64,000 nt of DNA. It comes from CAZOKN01 sp964580525 (GTDB taxonomy: Bacteria > Pseudomonadota > Alphaproteobacteria > Rickettsiales > UBA6187). Each line of letters starts with the position of its first letter. Within the stretch, counting starts at the first letter, position 1. The notes beneath the pieces were generated by a model, which had not been told where the DNA came from, made no database searches, and worked only from the letters and a program-made list of their open reading frames with translations. Positions 34,562 to 42,228 of the stretch are shown here, in pieces. Where the stretch lies: contig CAZOKN010000004.1 in the NCBI GenBank assembly GCA_964580525.1, positions 13,532 through 77,531 of the forward strand, read 5' to 3'. A program made the translations under genes and the position numbers.

Positions 34562-36279
34562 GTTAGAGCCATCTCTTCTTCAAAGATAGGTTTTCTTACC
34601 CTTTCTTTTGGCATAATGATGAAAATCGTTGTGCCTGAGCCTTGCTTGCTTTCAAGTCGGAACTGACCACCGTGTAATTCTGTAAACATCTTAGAAAGCG
34701 GAAGGCCCAGGCCTGTTCCTTCGTGTGCCATATCTTTATTTACCTGTTCGAATAGCGACAGCGCTTTTGGTATATCGTCTTGCGCTATTCCTATGCCTGT
34801 ATCTGTGACTTGAATAACGAAGCAACCATCGCTATTTAGATATGCTGAAATTGCAATACTTCCAGCCTCCGGCGTGAATTTTACGGAATTTGATAAAAGA
34901 TTTAGTATAATTTGTTGGATTTTCTTTTTATCAGCGTAAATACTGTTAATGTTCCTTTTTGTATTATTGACTAGTTTTATATTTTTAATTTTTGCCTTTT
35001 GTTCTACAATTCGTAATGATTGATTAATAAGGCTATATATATTCACAATATCTTCTTTAAGCTTTAGTTTTCCAACTTCGCCTTTTGAGAAATCTAGTAT
35101 ATCCGTTATAAGCTCTAAAAGGTGATGTCCGCACATGCTTATGTCTGCAATTCTTTCGGCTTGGGCTGAATTAAATTTGCCGAAATAACCGCCGGATAGC
35201 ATATCAGAAAAACCTATAATAGCATTTAGTGGAGTACGTAATTCATGACTCATTTTTGCGAGAAAGTCTGATTTTGTCTGGCTGGCTATAATAGCTTTTT
35301 TCTCAGAATCTTTTGATTGCTGAACTTGTTTGTCTAGAAGTCTTACTAGGAAGCCAATAGTTAATATAAAAAGCGAAAAAACAATACCGAATATAATGTA
35401 ATTGTTTTTCTTTGTTTGCCATTGATTTCCAAAGGAATTGCCTTGCTTCATGATGGCTATAGAGAGAGGAATATTTTTTAATTTATCAAAAGCAAAAATG
35501 GCAAATTCATCATTAACATATCGTTCAACGATACTGATATTTTTATCATCAGTAGAATGAGTGACATCATGTTCACTTGTGGCTGCATTAAACATTTCTT
35601 TTTTATTTCCTGAAACATCACCAAGAAGCAAGGTATTGTCAGAAGTGTATATGTAAGTGTCTAAATCTTGGTTTCCATCTACTGATTTAAGCAGGCTTTC
35701 TAGATAATTTCCGTCAATTACAGCAACAGCAATGCCGCCAAATCCACCTTCTACGGTGTCTATTCTTCTGCTTATGAAAATATCATTACTACCAGTAATT
35801 AGCGATTTGCTTATAATTGAACCAGCATTTTCATTATTTTTTTGAGCATAAAAATGATTTCCTATGTTAAAAAGCTCGCCTTCTTTAACTCCTATATCAT
35901 GCTCGTCTTTACTGTACAGAACATCAACAATTCTACTTTCGTCAACTATCATCATGGCTTCAATATGCGGTGTTGAATTAACCCATATCGCCATATTATG
36001 CATCATATCTTCTTTTAAAGATTTTCCGAAAAGAATGTTGAAGTATTGCCGTTCTGCAGCTCTTTGCAATGTCTGATCCACAGTTATAAAGCCCAGCTCA
36101 ACATTGGAAGAAATAACATATGTTATTCTTTTTAAATCTGATTTTGTTTGTTCAATGCTTAGTTTTTTATCGCTATTTATTTGAGCAAATATTAAATAAC
36201 AAACCAGGGCGAGGGTTGCCACGCTAAGGTTCATCAATAGCTTTCTATTTGAAATATTATTAGTGTATTTTTTTATCAT
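34558..36279 (-). CDS. Membrane sensor histidine kinase with periplasmic sensor domain
   Basis: A 573-residue histidine kinase. Transmembrane helices lie near residues 14-33 and 293-315 and enclose a periplasmic Cache-like sensor of about 255 residues. HisKA has the phospho-acceptor about H345 in MSHELRTPLNAIIGFSDM, and HATPase_c has the N-box LNLLSNSVKF, DTGIGI and GTGLGL. The HisKA region resembles the alphaproteobacterial PleC/DivJ group. There is no receiver domain and no response regulator nearby. A TTAA-N7-TTAA motif lies 59 bp upstream of its start. Confidence 0.9.
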   Translation of the reverse strand: MIKKYTNNISNRKLLMNLSVATLALVCYLIFAQINSDKKLSIEQTKSDLKRITYVISSNVELGFITVDQTLQRAAERQYFNILFGKSLKEDMMHNMAIWVNSTPHIEAMMIVDESRIVDVLYSKDEHDIGVKEGELFNIGNHFYAQKNNENAGSIISKSLITGSNDIFISRRIDTVEGGFGGIAVAVIDGNYLESLLKSVDGNQDLDTYIYTSDNTLLLGDVSGNKKEMFNAATSEHDVTHSTDDKNISIVERYVNDEFAIFAFDKLKNIPLSIAIMKQGNSFGNQWQTKKNNYIIFGIVFSLFILTIGFLVRLLDKQVQQSKDSEKKAIIASQTKSDFLAKMSHELRTPLNAIIGFSDMLSGGYFGKFNSAQAERIADISMCGHHLLELITDILDFSKGEVGKLKLKEDIVNIYSLINQSLRIVEQKAKIKNIKLVNNTKRNINSIYADKKKIQQIILNLLSNSVKFTPEAGSIAISAYLNSDGCFVIQVTDTGIGIAQDDIPKALSLFEQVNKDMAHEGTGLGLPLSKMFTELHGGQFRLESKQGSGTTIFIIMPKERVRKPIFEEEMALT

Positions 36280-36337
36280 ATAGACTGATTATCTTGCCAG
36301 TTAGTATAGTTATGCATTATTACATACAATCTGATTA

Positions 36338-36352
36338 TTAATCATTAATTAA
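36338..36352. promoter_or_regulatory. Perfect CtrA-type box (TTAA-N7-TTAA)
   Basis: TTAATCATTAATTAA matches the alphaproteobacterial CtrA consensus TTAA-N7-TTAA. It lies 59 bp upstream of the histidine kinase gene (minus strand) and 43 bp upstream of comM (plus strand). The stretch is very AT-rich, so chance occurrence is possible. Confidence 0.4.
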
Positions 36353-36394
36353 TAAAAATTATTCACATAAAAATTTATTGATACATACACTATT

Positions 36395-37912
36395 ATGGTT
36401 GCACATATCAACACTATCGCTTTTGAAGGAATAACTGCACAGGATATAGATGTGCAAGTCCATATTACAACAGGACTACCAGCTTTTAATATAGTTGGCT
36501 TACCTGATAAAGCCATAGGAGAATCTAAAGAGCGTATAAGATCAGCGATGACATCACTTGGTTTGTCTTTGCCCCCTTCACGTATAACTGTAAATTTATC
36601 ACCAGCAGATGTTTTGAAGGAAGGTAGTCACTATGATTTGGCTATTGCTCTTGGATTAATGGTGGAAATGAATCTTTTGAGTGCTGAGGAAATTGCAGGA
36701 TATGTTGTATTGGGTGAACTTTCTCTTGATGGGACTATAACTCCTGTTGCTGGTGTTTTACCAACAGCTATTCACGCATCATCAAAAAATAAGGGAATAG
36801 TTTGCCCTGTTGCTAATAAAGGAGAGGCAGTTTGGGCGGGTGATATAAGTATTTTGGCTCCGAAAAATCTCCTTGAGATAATCAATCATTTTAAGGGTAG
36901 CCAAATCCTTCAGCAGCCATCACTTGATTTAATTTATGATTCAGATTCTGAAACTATTTATCCAGATTTGAAAGATATAAAAGGTCAGGAAACAGCGAAG
37001 CGTGCTCTTGAAATTGCTGCTTCAGGCAATCACAATATATTAATGGTTGGTCCTCCAGGATCTGGAAAGTCGATGTTAGCATCGCGTCTTCCTGGTATTA
37101 TTCCTGAATTAGATAATCGTGAAATGCTTGATGTTAGTATGATATCGAGTATTTCAAATAATTTGCCGGATGGTAAACTTAAAAAACAAAGACCATTCCG
37201 AGAACCTCATCATTCATGTTCTATGGCGGCGATGGTAGGGGGTGGTAAAAGGCCTTTGCCAGGTGAAATAACCCTTTCTCATAATGGCGTCTTGTTTCTT
37301 GATGAATTGCCAGAGTTTCCGCGTCAGGTTCTAGATTCTCTGAGGCAGCCATTGGAAACCGGTAAAGTTACCGTTTCACGGGCACAAGCACATGTTACAT
37401 ACCCAGCAAATTTTCAGCTTGTGGCTGCTATGAACCCTTGTCGTTGCGGATATTTGGGAGATCAATCTAGGTGCTGCAATAAAGCGCCAAAATGTGGGAT
37501 AGACTATCAATCAAGAATATCTGGCCCGTTATTTGATCGTATCGACATACATATTGATGTTCCGCCAGTGACGCCGGCTGATTTAACTAAGGAGCCTTCA
37601 AAAGAAGGTTCTAAAGAGGTTGCAGAAAGGGTTAAAAAAGCTAGGGAAATTCAATTAAAACGTTATGCAAATAGTAACATACGTACTAATTCAGAAGCGG
37701 ATGGCCAATTATTGCAGGAAACGGCCATGCCAGATGACGATGCTAAAGCTATGTTGAACATGGCTTATGAAAAAATGGGACTCTCAATGCGTGGATATAA
37801 TCGTATTTTGAGGGTTTCTCGAACTATAGCGGATATGGAGGCTAGTCAGAGTATTAAGAAACACCATGTGGCTGAGGCGTTGAATTATAGGCAAATTTTC
37901 CTAAAATCGTGA
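36395..37912 (+). CDS. comM: YifB/ComM-family Mg-chelatase-like AAA+ ATPase
   Basis: A 505-residue hexameric helicase-like ATPase; ComM promotes branch migration of incoming DNA in natural transformation. The N-terminal ChlI-like domain has FNIVGLPDKAIGESKERIRSA, the AAA+ core has Walker A MVGPPGSGKSMLASRL and Walker B LFLDELPEF, and a four-Cys zinc region (NPCRCGYLGD to CNKAPKCG) precedes the C-terminal domain. The type IV pilin-like gene at 1.8 kb is compatible with competence but proves nothing. Confidence 0.92.
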   Translation: MVAHINTIAFEGITAQDIDVQVHITTGLPAFNIVGLPDKAIGESKERIRSAMTSLGLSLPPSRITVNLSPADVLKEGSHYDLAIALGLMVEMNLLSAEEIAGYVVLGELSLDGTITPVAGVLPTAIHASSKNKGIVCPVANKGEAVWAGDISILAPKNLLEIINHFKGSQILQQPSLDLIYDSDSETIYPDLKDIKGQETAKRALEIAASGNHNILMVGPPGSGKSMLASRLPGIIPELDNREMLDVSMISSISNNLPDGKLKKQRPFREPHHSCSMAAMVGGGKRPLPGEITLSHNGVLFLDELPEFPRQVLDSLRQPLETGKVTVSRAQAHVTYPANFQLVAAMNPCRCGYLGDQSRCCNKAPKCGIDYQSRISGPLFDRIDIHIDVPPVTPADLTKEPSKEGSKEVAERVKKAREIQLKRYANSNIRTNSEADGQLLQETAMPDDDAKAMLNMAYEKMGLSMRGYNRILRVSRTIADMEASQSIKKHHVAEALNYRQIFLKS

Positions 37913-38022
37913 AAAAGCTGTATATTGCCCTGGTTTTGTAATAAAATCTTAATATAGTAGTGGTACAATGTATCCTCGTATGTTAACAAACTGTTATATA
38001 AAAATTTACAGGTTTTGAAGTT

Positions 38023-38595
38023 ATGTCTAAAGATGATAATTCTCCAGTTCAGGTTTCTAAACAGAATGTTTTGGATGAAGCTTGGAAGGTGGGAGCTCCT
38101 CTGAGAAAAAATTGGGGAATTGGTGGACAGGAGCGTTCTCGGGAGCAAACAGCAATTGAGGATAGCAAAAAAGTAATACATAGTTTCTGTACTCAGCTTA
38201 ATTCTCTTGATAAACAGGCCTTGGATGAGGTTTTTGTCGTGTATCGAGTGTTATCTGCTAACGAACAAGAGTCTAAAGAAACTACTCTATCTGATGATCG
38301 TCTGAGCAAATTAAATCTTGTTACATCCGTTCCTGAAGATGAAGCAAATATAAGACTTGATAAAATACGGGATGGTAGAGCGCAGTTTTTAGAAGCTTGT
38401 AAAAATCTTCCTGCCGAAGAAAGGGAAGCATTGATCTTGTTCTTTTCGCAGATTTCTTCTCAAAAACCTGAGAAAGCTCTGAATTTAATGAATTCTATAG
38501 GAATTAAGATAGAAGAAAATGATGTGAAATTGGCAAGTGAGTTGGGAGCAAAAATAGATCAAGATAAGGATAAATCTAAAAAAGAGTTTTTTTAA
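38023..38595 (+). CDS. Hypothetical protein, first half of a duplicated-domain gene split by an in-frame TAA
   Basis: I do not recognise a family. The 190-residue product has no signal peptide and is mostly helical and charged. Residues about 55-175 match the protein encoded just downstream: 73 ungapped positions (residues 102-174) share about 22 identities with the next product, including VPE, CxxL and GIK. The reading frame continues past the TAA at 38593-38595 without any other stop to 39534, so this was probably one gene of about 503 codons. The stop follows a run of seven T. The ATG at 38023 has only a loose AGG upstream. Confidence 0.6.
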   Translation: MSKDDNSPVQVSKQNVLDEAWKVGAPLRKNWGIGGQERSREQTAIEDSKKVIHSFCTQLNSLDKQALDEVFVVYRVLSANEQESKETTLSDDRLSKLNLVTSVPEDEANIRLDKIRDGRAQFLEACKNLPAEEREALILFFSQISSQKPEKALNLMNSIGIKIEENDVKLASELGAKIDQDKDKSKKEFF

Positions 38596-38631
38596 AAGTC
38601 TTTAACAGGTTTTGCGTCTTATTCTGATGAT

Positions 38632-39534
38632 GTGAAGAATGACCTTCTTGCAGTGTTCGATGTTCTTTCTGAGAAAGATGATAAAGGAATACCTTTGTCA
38701 GAAAAAATTATAATTGCAAAGGCTAAGAATCTTTCAATATTTGCAAATGTTCCGGAAAATCTTATAGCTTCTAGTTTAAAAGAAATAGCTAATGAAAAAG
38801 CTAATCTTGTTAGTTCATGTGAAGATTTGACAAAAGAAAAAAGATCATCCCTGATACAATTTGTTGCTAAGACTTTTGATACAGATAATGAGAATGCTTT
38901 AAAAGTCATATATAGCCTTGGCATAAAAGCTCATGATAAAGACAAGGAAATTGTAAAGAATCTGAACGATGCTGAAGCTAAATATGAAGCAGAGAAAAAC
39001 AAAAAGAATAACTCTGGCAATGAAGAAGAAAGAAAGTTTGGATCAAAAAAGCAAAGAGCTATTGAACAAGAAAAAGAAAAGAAATTTAATGATGCGGCAA
39101 CTGGCCAAGCAGTATCTGAAATAGCCGGAGTTCTTGTTGGAACTGCAACAGGTATTGCTGCTGATTTCTTTAAATGGATGGGTGAAGATTGGGCGATGTT
39201 TGCGAAATTTTTTGCTTCATTAGATAAGGCTATTGGAAAGATCTTTAAGACTATAGATCAGGGTCTTACTAAAGTTCAGAAAGAAAATGCTAACCCTGCT
39301 CAGCTCGAATTATTAAATTCACAGGATAAAGCAAAAGGAAAGGCTTCTCCAGCTCCTGAAAAGAAAGGGGACTCAAAATCGGCAAATACTCCAGAAAGAA
39401 AGGGTAAAGCGGATCTTGAGGCGGCTAACCCAGATGATTACAGTGATGTTTCTGGAAAGCAGGTAATACCTAGCCAAATGCATAGTGGAAGTGCCGGAAA
39501 AGCAGGTCCAGATCGTGGTGGAATAGGACGATAG
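38632..39534 (+). CDS. Hypothetical protein, second half of the duplicated-domain gene
   Basis: Read from GTG at 38632 it has 300 residues, but that GTG has no ribosome site and the similarity to the upstream half begins before it, in codons between the TAA at 38593 and the GTG. Either it is the 3' part of a nonsense-broken gene, it is made by stop readthrough, or it starts elsewhere. The repeated domain fills residues 1-115. A Lys/Glu-rich linker follows, then a Gly/Ala helix (VSEIAGVLVGTATGIAADF) and a Lys/Pro/Gly-rich tail. No signal peptide; family not recognised. An intrinsic terminator follows. Confidence 0.55.
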   Translation: MKNDLLAVFDVLSEKDDKGIPLSEKIIIAKAKNLSIFANVPENLIASSLKEIANEKANLVSSCEDLTKEKRSSLIQFVAKTFDTDNENALKVIYSLGIKAHDKDKEIVKNLNDAEAKYEAEKNKKNNSGNEEERKFGSKKQRAIEQEKEKKFNDAATGQAVSEIAGVLVGTATGIAADFFKWMGEDWAMFAKFFASLDKAIGKIFKTIDQGLTKVQKENANPAQLELLNSQDKAKGKASPAPEKKGDSKSANTPERKGKADLEAANPDDYSDVSGKQVIPSQMHSGSAGKAGPDRGGIGR

Positions 39535-39540
39535 GAAAAG

Positions 39541-39576
39541 AAAAAATAGGAGGAATTATTTTCCGCCTATTTTTTT
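39541..39576 (+). terminator. Rho-independent terminator after the split gene
   Basis: Arms 39541-39553 and 39563-39575 pair (AATAGG/CCTATT core, one internal mismatch, then GG/CC) around a 9-nt loop and end in a run of T. It lies 7 nt after the stop codon at 39534. Confidence 0.75.
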
Positions 39577-39672
39577 ATTTTCAATATAGAAATATTGCGT
39601 ACTCTACTACTAAGTTGCCACAAAGACACACTCCAAGAATAAAATCAATATATTCAGAAAAAATCCTTGAGG

Positions 39673-39687
39673 TTAACCATTTGTTAA
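39673..39687. promoter_or_regulatory. Perfect CtrA-type box upstream of the small exported-protein genes
   Basis: TTAACCATTTGTTAA matches TTAA-N7-TTAA and also begins with the extended half-site TTAACCAT. It lies about 40 bp upstream of a TATAAT at 39727-39732 and 100 bp before the next gene. Two small dyads surround it: CCATT-N4-AATGG (39677-39690) and CTGTGCT-N12-AGCACAG (39691-39716). Confidence 0.45.
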
Positions 39688-39787
39688 TGGCTGTGCTGCT
39701 ACTTTCGTAAGCACAGAACTTATTCCTATAATACAGCTATTTGTTTTATTGAGTGTATAAAAAACTTTTACTGTAGGAGATATACCA

Positions 39788-40135
39788 TTGAAAATGATTT
39801 TTAAGAAATGTATTTTTATAGTCGGTCTTTGCTTACCTCACCTGGCTGATGCGCAGGTGATAAGTGTAGAAAATAAACTTTATGTTGCAGAAGGAACTTA
39901 TAATCCTGGCAGGATTTATGTTGTGAATCCGCCAAAGATTACGGATAGCGAAAATTTTGAAGAAAATCTTAATTATTTAATATACTATCCGGTTGGTGCG
40001 GCAGAATATTATAAGCCTTATATGGAGATGTATAAGCAAGCACTGGAAAAATATAAAACTGTTGTGGCATTCACTCAGAAGTCTAAGAGCAAGTCAAGCA
40101 GGCCTTATTATCCTATTTACTTCGATGGCGAATAG
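39788..40135 (+). CDS. Small secreted protein ending in YPIYFDGE
   Basis: A 115-residue exported protein of unknown function. The signal peptide (hydrophobic residues 8-18, cut after ADA) is clear. The mature part is Tyr-rich (LIYYPVGAAEYYKPYMEMY) and ends RPYYPIYFDGE. The next gene, a lipoprotein, ends with the similar YGYPIYLD. The start is probably TTG at 39788, since AGGAG lies 8 nt upstream; an ATG two codons later is 14 nt from it. A CtrA-like box and a TATAAT lie upstream. Confidence 0.7.
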   Translation: MKMIFKKCIFIVGLCLPHLADAQVISVENKLYVAEGTYNPGRIYVVNPPKITDSENFEENLNYLIYYPVGAAEYYKPYMEMYKQALEKYKTVVAFTQKSKSKSSRPYYPIYFDGE

Positions 40136-40260
40136 TAAATTTTCTCCCATAATAAAAAAATATTAAAGAAGATCAAGATTAGTCTTTGAATTATAGGGAA
40201 TTTGTATTATATTGCACCGCGGTATAAATTAATCCATATTAGTTAGGTTTCTGGTTTCCG

Positions 40261-40704
40261 ATGAAGAGGTTTGTATTTTCTTCAGTCAATGTTATGTTTT
40301 TTGTGGCGCTATTTCTTTCAGGATGCGTTAGGGAACATTACATGTCGGGTTCTGGCGGCACTGTTGACCAATATAATTCAGGCGAAATGGCAAAAGACTG
40401 GAGATCTCAGTTGAAAAGCGGTGGTGCTCCGAGTTATGACTATCCTCAGGATAATGATAGCGAATACTACGTTCCGAAAAAACCTGTGCCTGGTAGAGTT
40501 GTTCAGCCTGCGCCGGCTCCAACTCCTGCTCCTGTAGTTCCTCAATACACATATCCGAAGGGCTATAAAGAAGATTTAGACTCTGGTTATGATGGTTATG
40601 TATATCCTAAATATGATCCGGATGCGGATAATGAAGGATATGGCGGAACTATAAGTAAGCAAAGAAAAGTTGATAAGTACGGTTATCCTATTTACTTGGA
40701 TTAG
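40261..40704 (+). CDS. Putative outer-membrane lipoprotein ending in YPIYLD
   Basis: A 147-residue lipoprotein: signal peptide followed by the lipobox LSGC (Cys about residue 22). The mature protein is low-complexity, with a Pro/Ala stretch (VVQPAPAPTPAPVVP) and many Tyr/Asp residues, and ends KYGYPIYLD. That tail resembles the end of the preceding secreted protein. A TPR lipoprotein gene starts 2 bp after its stop, so they form a unit. No family recognised. Confidence 0.72.
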   Translation: MKRFVFSSVNVMFFVALFLSGCVREHYMSGSGGTVDQYNSGEMAKDWRSQLKSGGAPSYDYPQDNDSEYYVPKKPVPGRVVQPAPAPTPAPVVPQYTYPKGYKEDLDSGYDGYVYPKYDPDADNEGYGGTISKQRKVDKYGYPIYLD

Positions 40705-40706
40705 TC

Positions 40707-41552
40707 ATGATAAACAGGACTTTGCTTTGTATTTTATTATTATGTTGTCTGGCTGCTTGCCGCAATTCTCCTGTTCAAAAAGATATTCCAGCTAATTATA
40801 CTGATAGCTCTAAAGCTGCAGCAGATGATGAATTTCACGAGGCAAATTATAAAAAAGCTGCCGAACTATATGCAAAGTTTGCTGATAAAAACAGTAGTTC
40901 TGAAACGCTTTTTAATTATGCAGAATCTTTGAGAATTTCAGGCAATATAGCAAAAGCGAAAGATTATTATGATATGGCGATTGCGAAAGAATCTGGAATG
41001 CTTGCTGCAATTGAAGGAAAAAGTCTTTGCTATATACAGGAAGGCAAGTTTAAAGAAGCCCAAAATTTATTGGAAGAGGTTGTATCCAGAGATGCCTCAA
41101 GATGGCGGTCGATCAATGCTCTGGGTGTTGTTTATGCAATGAATGGCAATCTTAATAAAGCCCTGGAATATTATAATATTGCGTTGGATGTAAGTAAAAA
41201 TAATCCTGCAGTTTTGAATAATATGGCTCTTTCTTTAACATTTAGTGGTGATAAAGAGCGTGGCAAAAAGCTTTTGGAAAAAACTCTTAGCAATCTTGAT
41301 TTAGCAAAAGATAAAAAACAGAAAATTGAATATAATCTCGCGCTTATATATGGAATATCGGGAGATATGGACAAGGCTAAATCGATATTGGCCAAATATT
41401 TGCCTGAGGCAGAAGTTTATAATAATCTTGGTGTTTATGCCAAGATGGCTAAAAATGATGATTTAGCAAAAGAATATCTTAGCAAAGCCCTTTCGAGCAG
41501 TCCTGTGTATTATGATAAAGCAGGAAAAAATCTTGAGACCATTGCAAGATAA
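40707..41552 (+). CDS. TPR-repeat lipoprotein (TadD-like)
   Basis: A 281-residue lipoprotein with lipobox LAAC (Cys about residue 18) and six or so tetratricopeptide repeats, for example NALGVVYAMNGNLNKALEYYNIAL and NNLGVYAKMAKNDDLAKEYLSKAL. It resembles TadD, the pilotin-like lipoprotein of tight-adherence pilus systems, but no other tad gene is present, so the name is only a resemblance. It follows the YPIY lipoprotein by 2 bp. Confidence 0.8.
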   Translation: MINRTLLCILLLCCLAACRNSPVQKDIPANYTDSSKAAADDEFHEANYKKAAELYAKFADKNSSSETLFNYAESLRISGNIAKAKDYYDMAIAKESGMLAAIEGKSLCYIQEGKFKEAQNLLEEVVSRDASRWRSINALGVVYAMNGNLNKALEYYNIALDVSKNNPAVLNNMALSLTFSGDKERGKKLLEKTLSNLDLAKDKKQKIEYNLALIYGISGDMDKAKSILAKYLPEAEVYNNLGVYAKMAKNDDLAKEYLSKALSSSPVYYDKAGKNLETIAR

Positions 41553-41567
41553 AAAGCGTGGCTAGCT

Positions 41568-42143
41568 CTAGGCGGCGGGTGCGCCTACACCCCAGCCCAT
41601 ACCCTGACCATGTCCTCCGACTGTCGGAGTTGGAGTAGGTGAGAAAAATCCCATTGATTTACGAGGAACTGGCTCACCGCCAGTTAAGCCTGGTATGGCT
41701 GTTCCCTCAACTGCTGTAAAAGGTGTGCTGCTTGAGCTGTTAGCATTTGTTGATCCGCTTGAGCCGGAAGAAGCTGTTGCTGTGCCATCTGATCCAGAAG
41801 AAACATTTCCTCCAGAACCTGCTAAAGCGCCATCTTTTCCATGACTGCTCAGAGTGTTTTTAAACATATCTTCTTTTGATTCAAACATATCAAAGAAGCC
41901 TTTAAGAAAGCTGTTTTCGCGCAAAGCTCCATCAAAGTATTTTAACAGGAAGCCTTTTACATTCTCAAGGCTAAAGCCTTGAGCCCATTTTTTTTCTGAT
42001 AAAAACCCTGCAGCTGCGTTTAATCCTCCGCCGAACAGAGACTGCATCGCTCCGCTGAATGCGCCGGGGCCATGGGCGCCGCCATTACCAAATGCCGCAC
42101 CAGAAGCGATCGCTGTATTTAAACCCTGTTCAGGACCTGCCAT
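41568..42143 (-). CDS. Gly/Ser-rich low-complexity protein, unknown function
   Basis: A 191-residue protein with no signal peptide and no recognised domain. The N-terminus is Gly/Ala-rich (GAAFGNGGAHGPGAF), the middle has an amphipathic segment (FLLKYFDGALRENSFLKGFFDMF), then a Ser/Gly/Thr-rich stretch, and the end is Pro/Gly-rich (PTPTPTVGGHGQGMGWG). It converges on the TPR gene with a 15-bp gap. The ATG at 42143 is chosen over a TTG two codons upstream. It could be secreted or structural; that is speculation. Confidence 0.55.
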   Translation of the reverse strand: MAGPEQGLNTAIASGAAFGNGGAHGPGAFSGAMQSLFGGGLNAAAGFLSEKKWAQGFSLENVKGFLLKYFDGALRENSFLKGFFDMFESKEDMFKNTLSSHGKDGALAGSGGNVSSGSDGTATASSGSSGSTNANSSSSTPFTAVEGTAIPGLTGGEPVPRKSMGFFSPTPTPTVGGHGQGMGWGVGAPAA

Positions 42144-42228
42144 AACCAAGCTTCTATTATTTACAAATCTACACAGTAATTATAGCACAATAAACTTAAA
42201 ATGGGAAGAGGTTAGCAATGGCTTGGAA

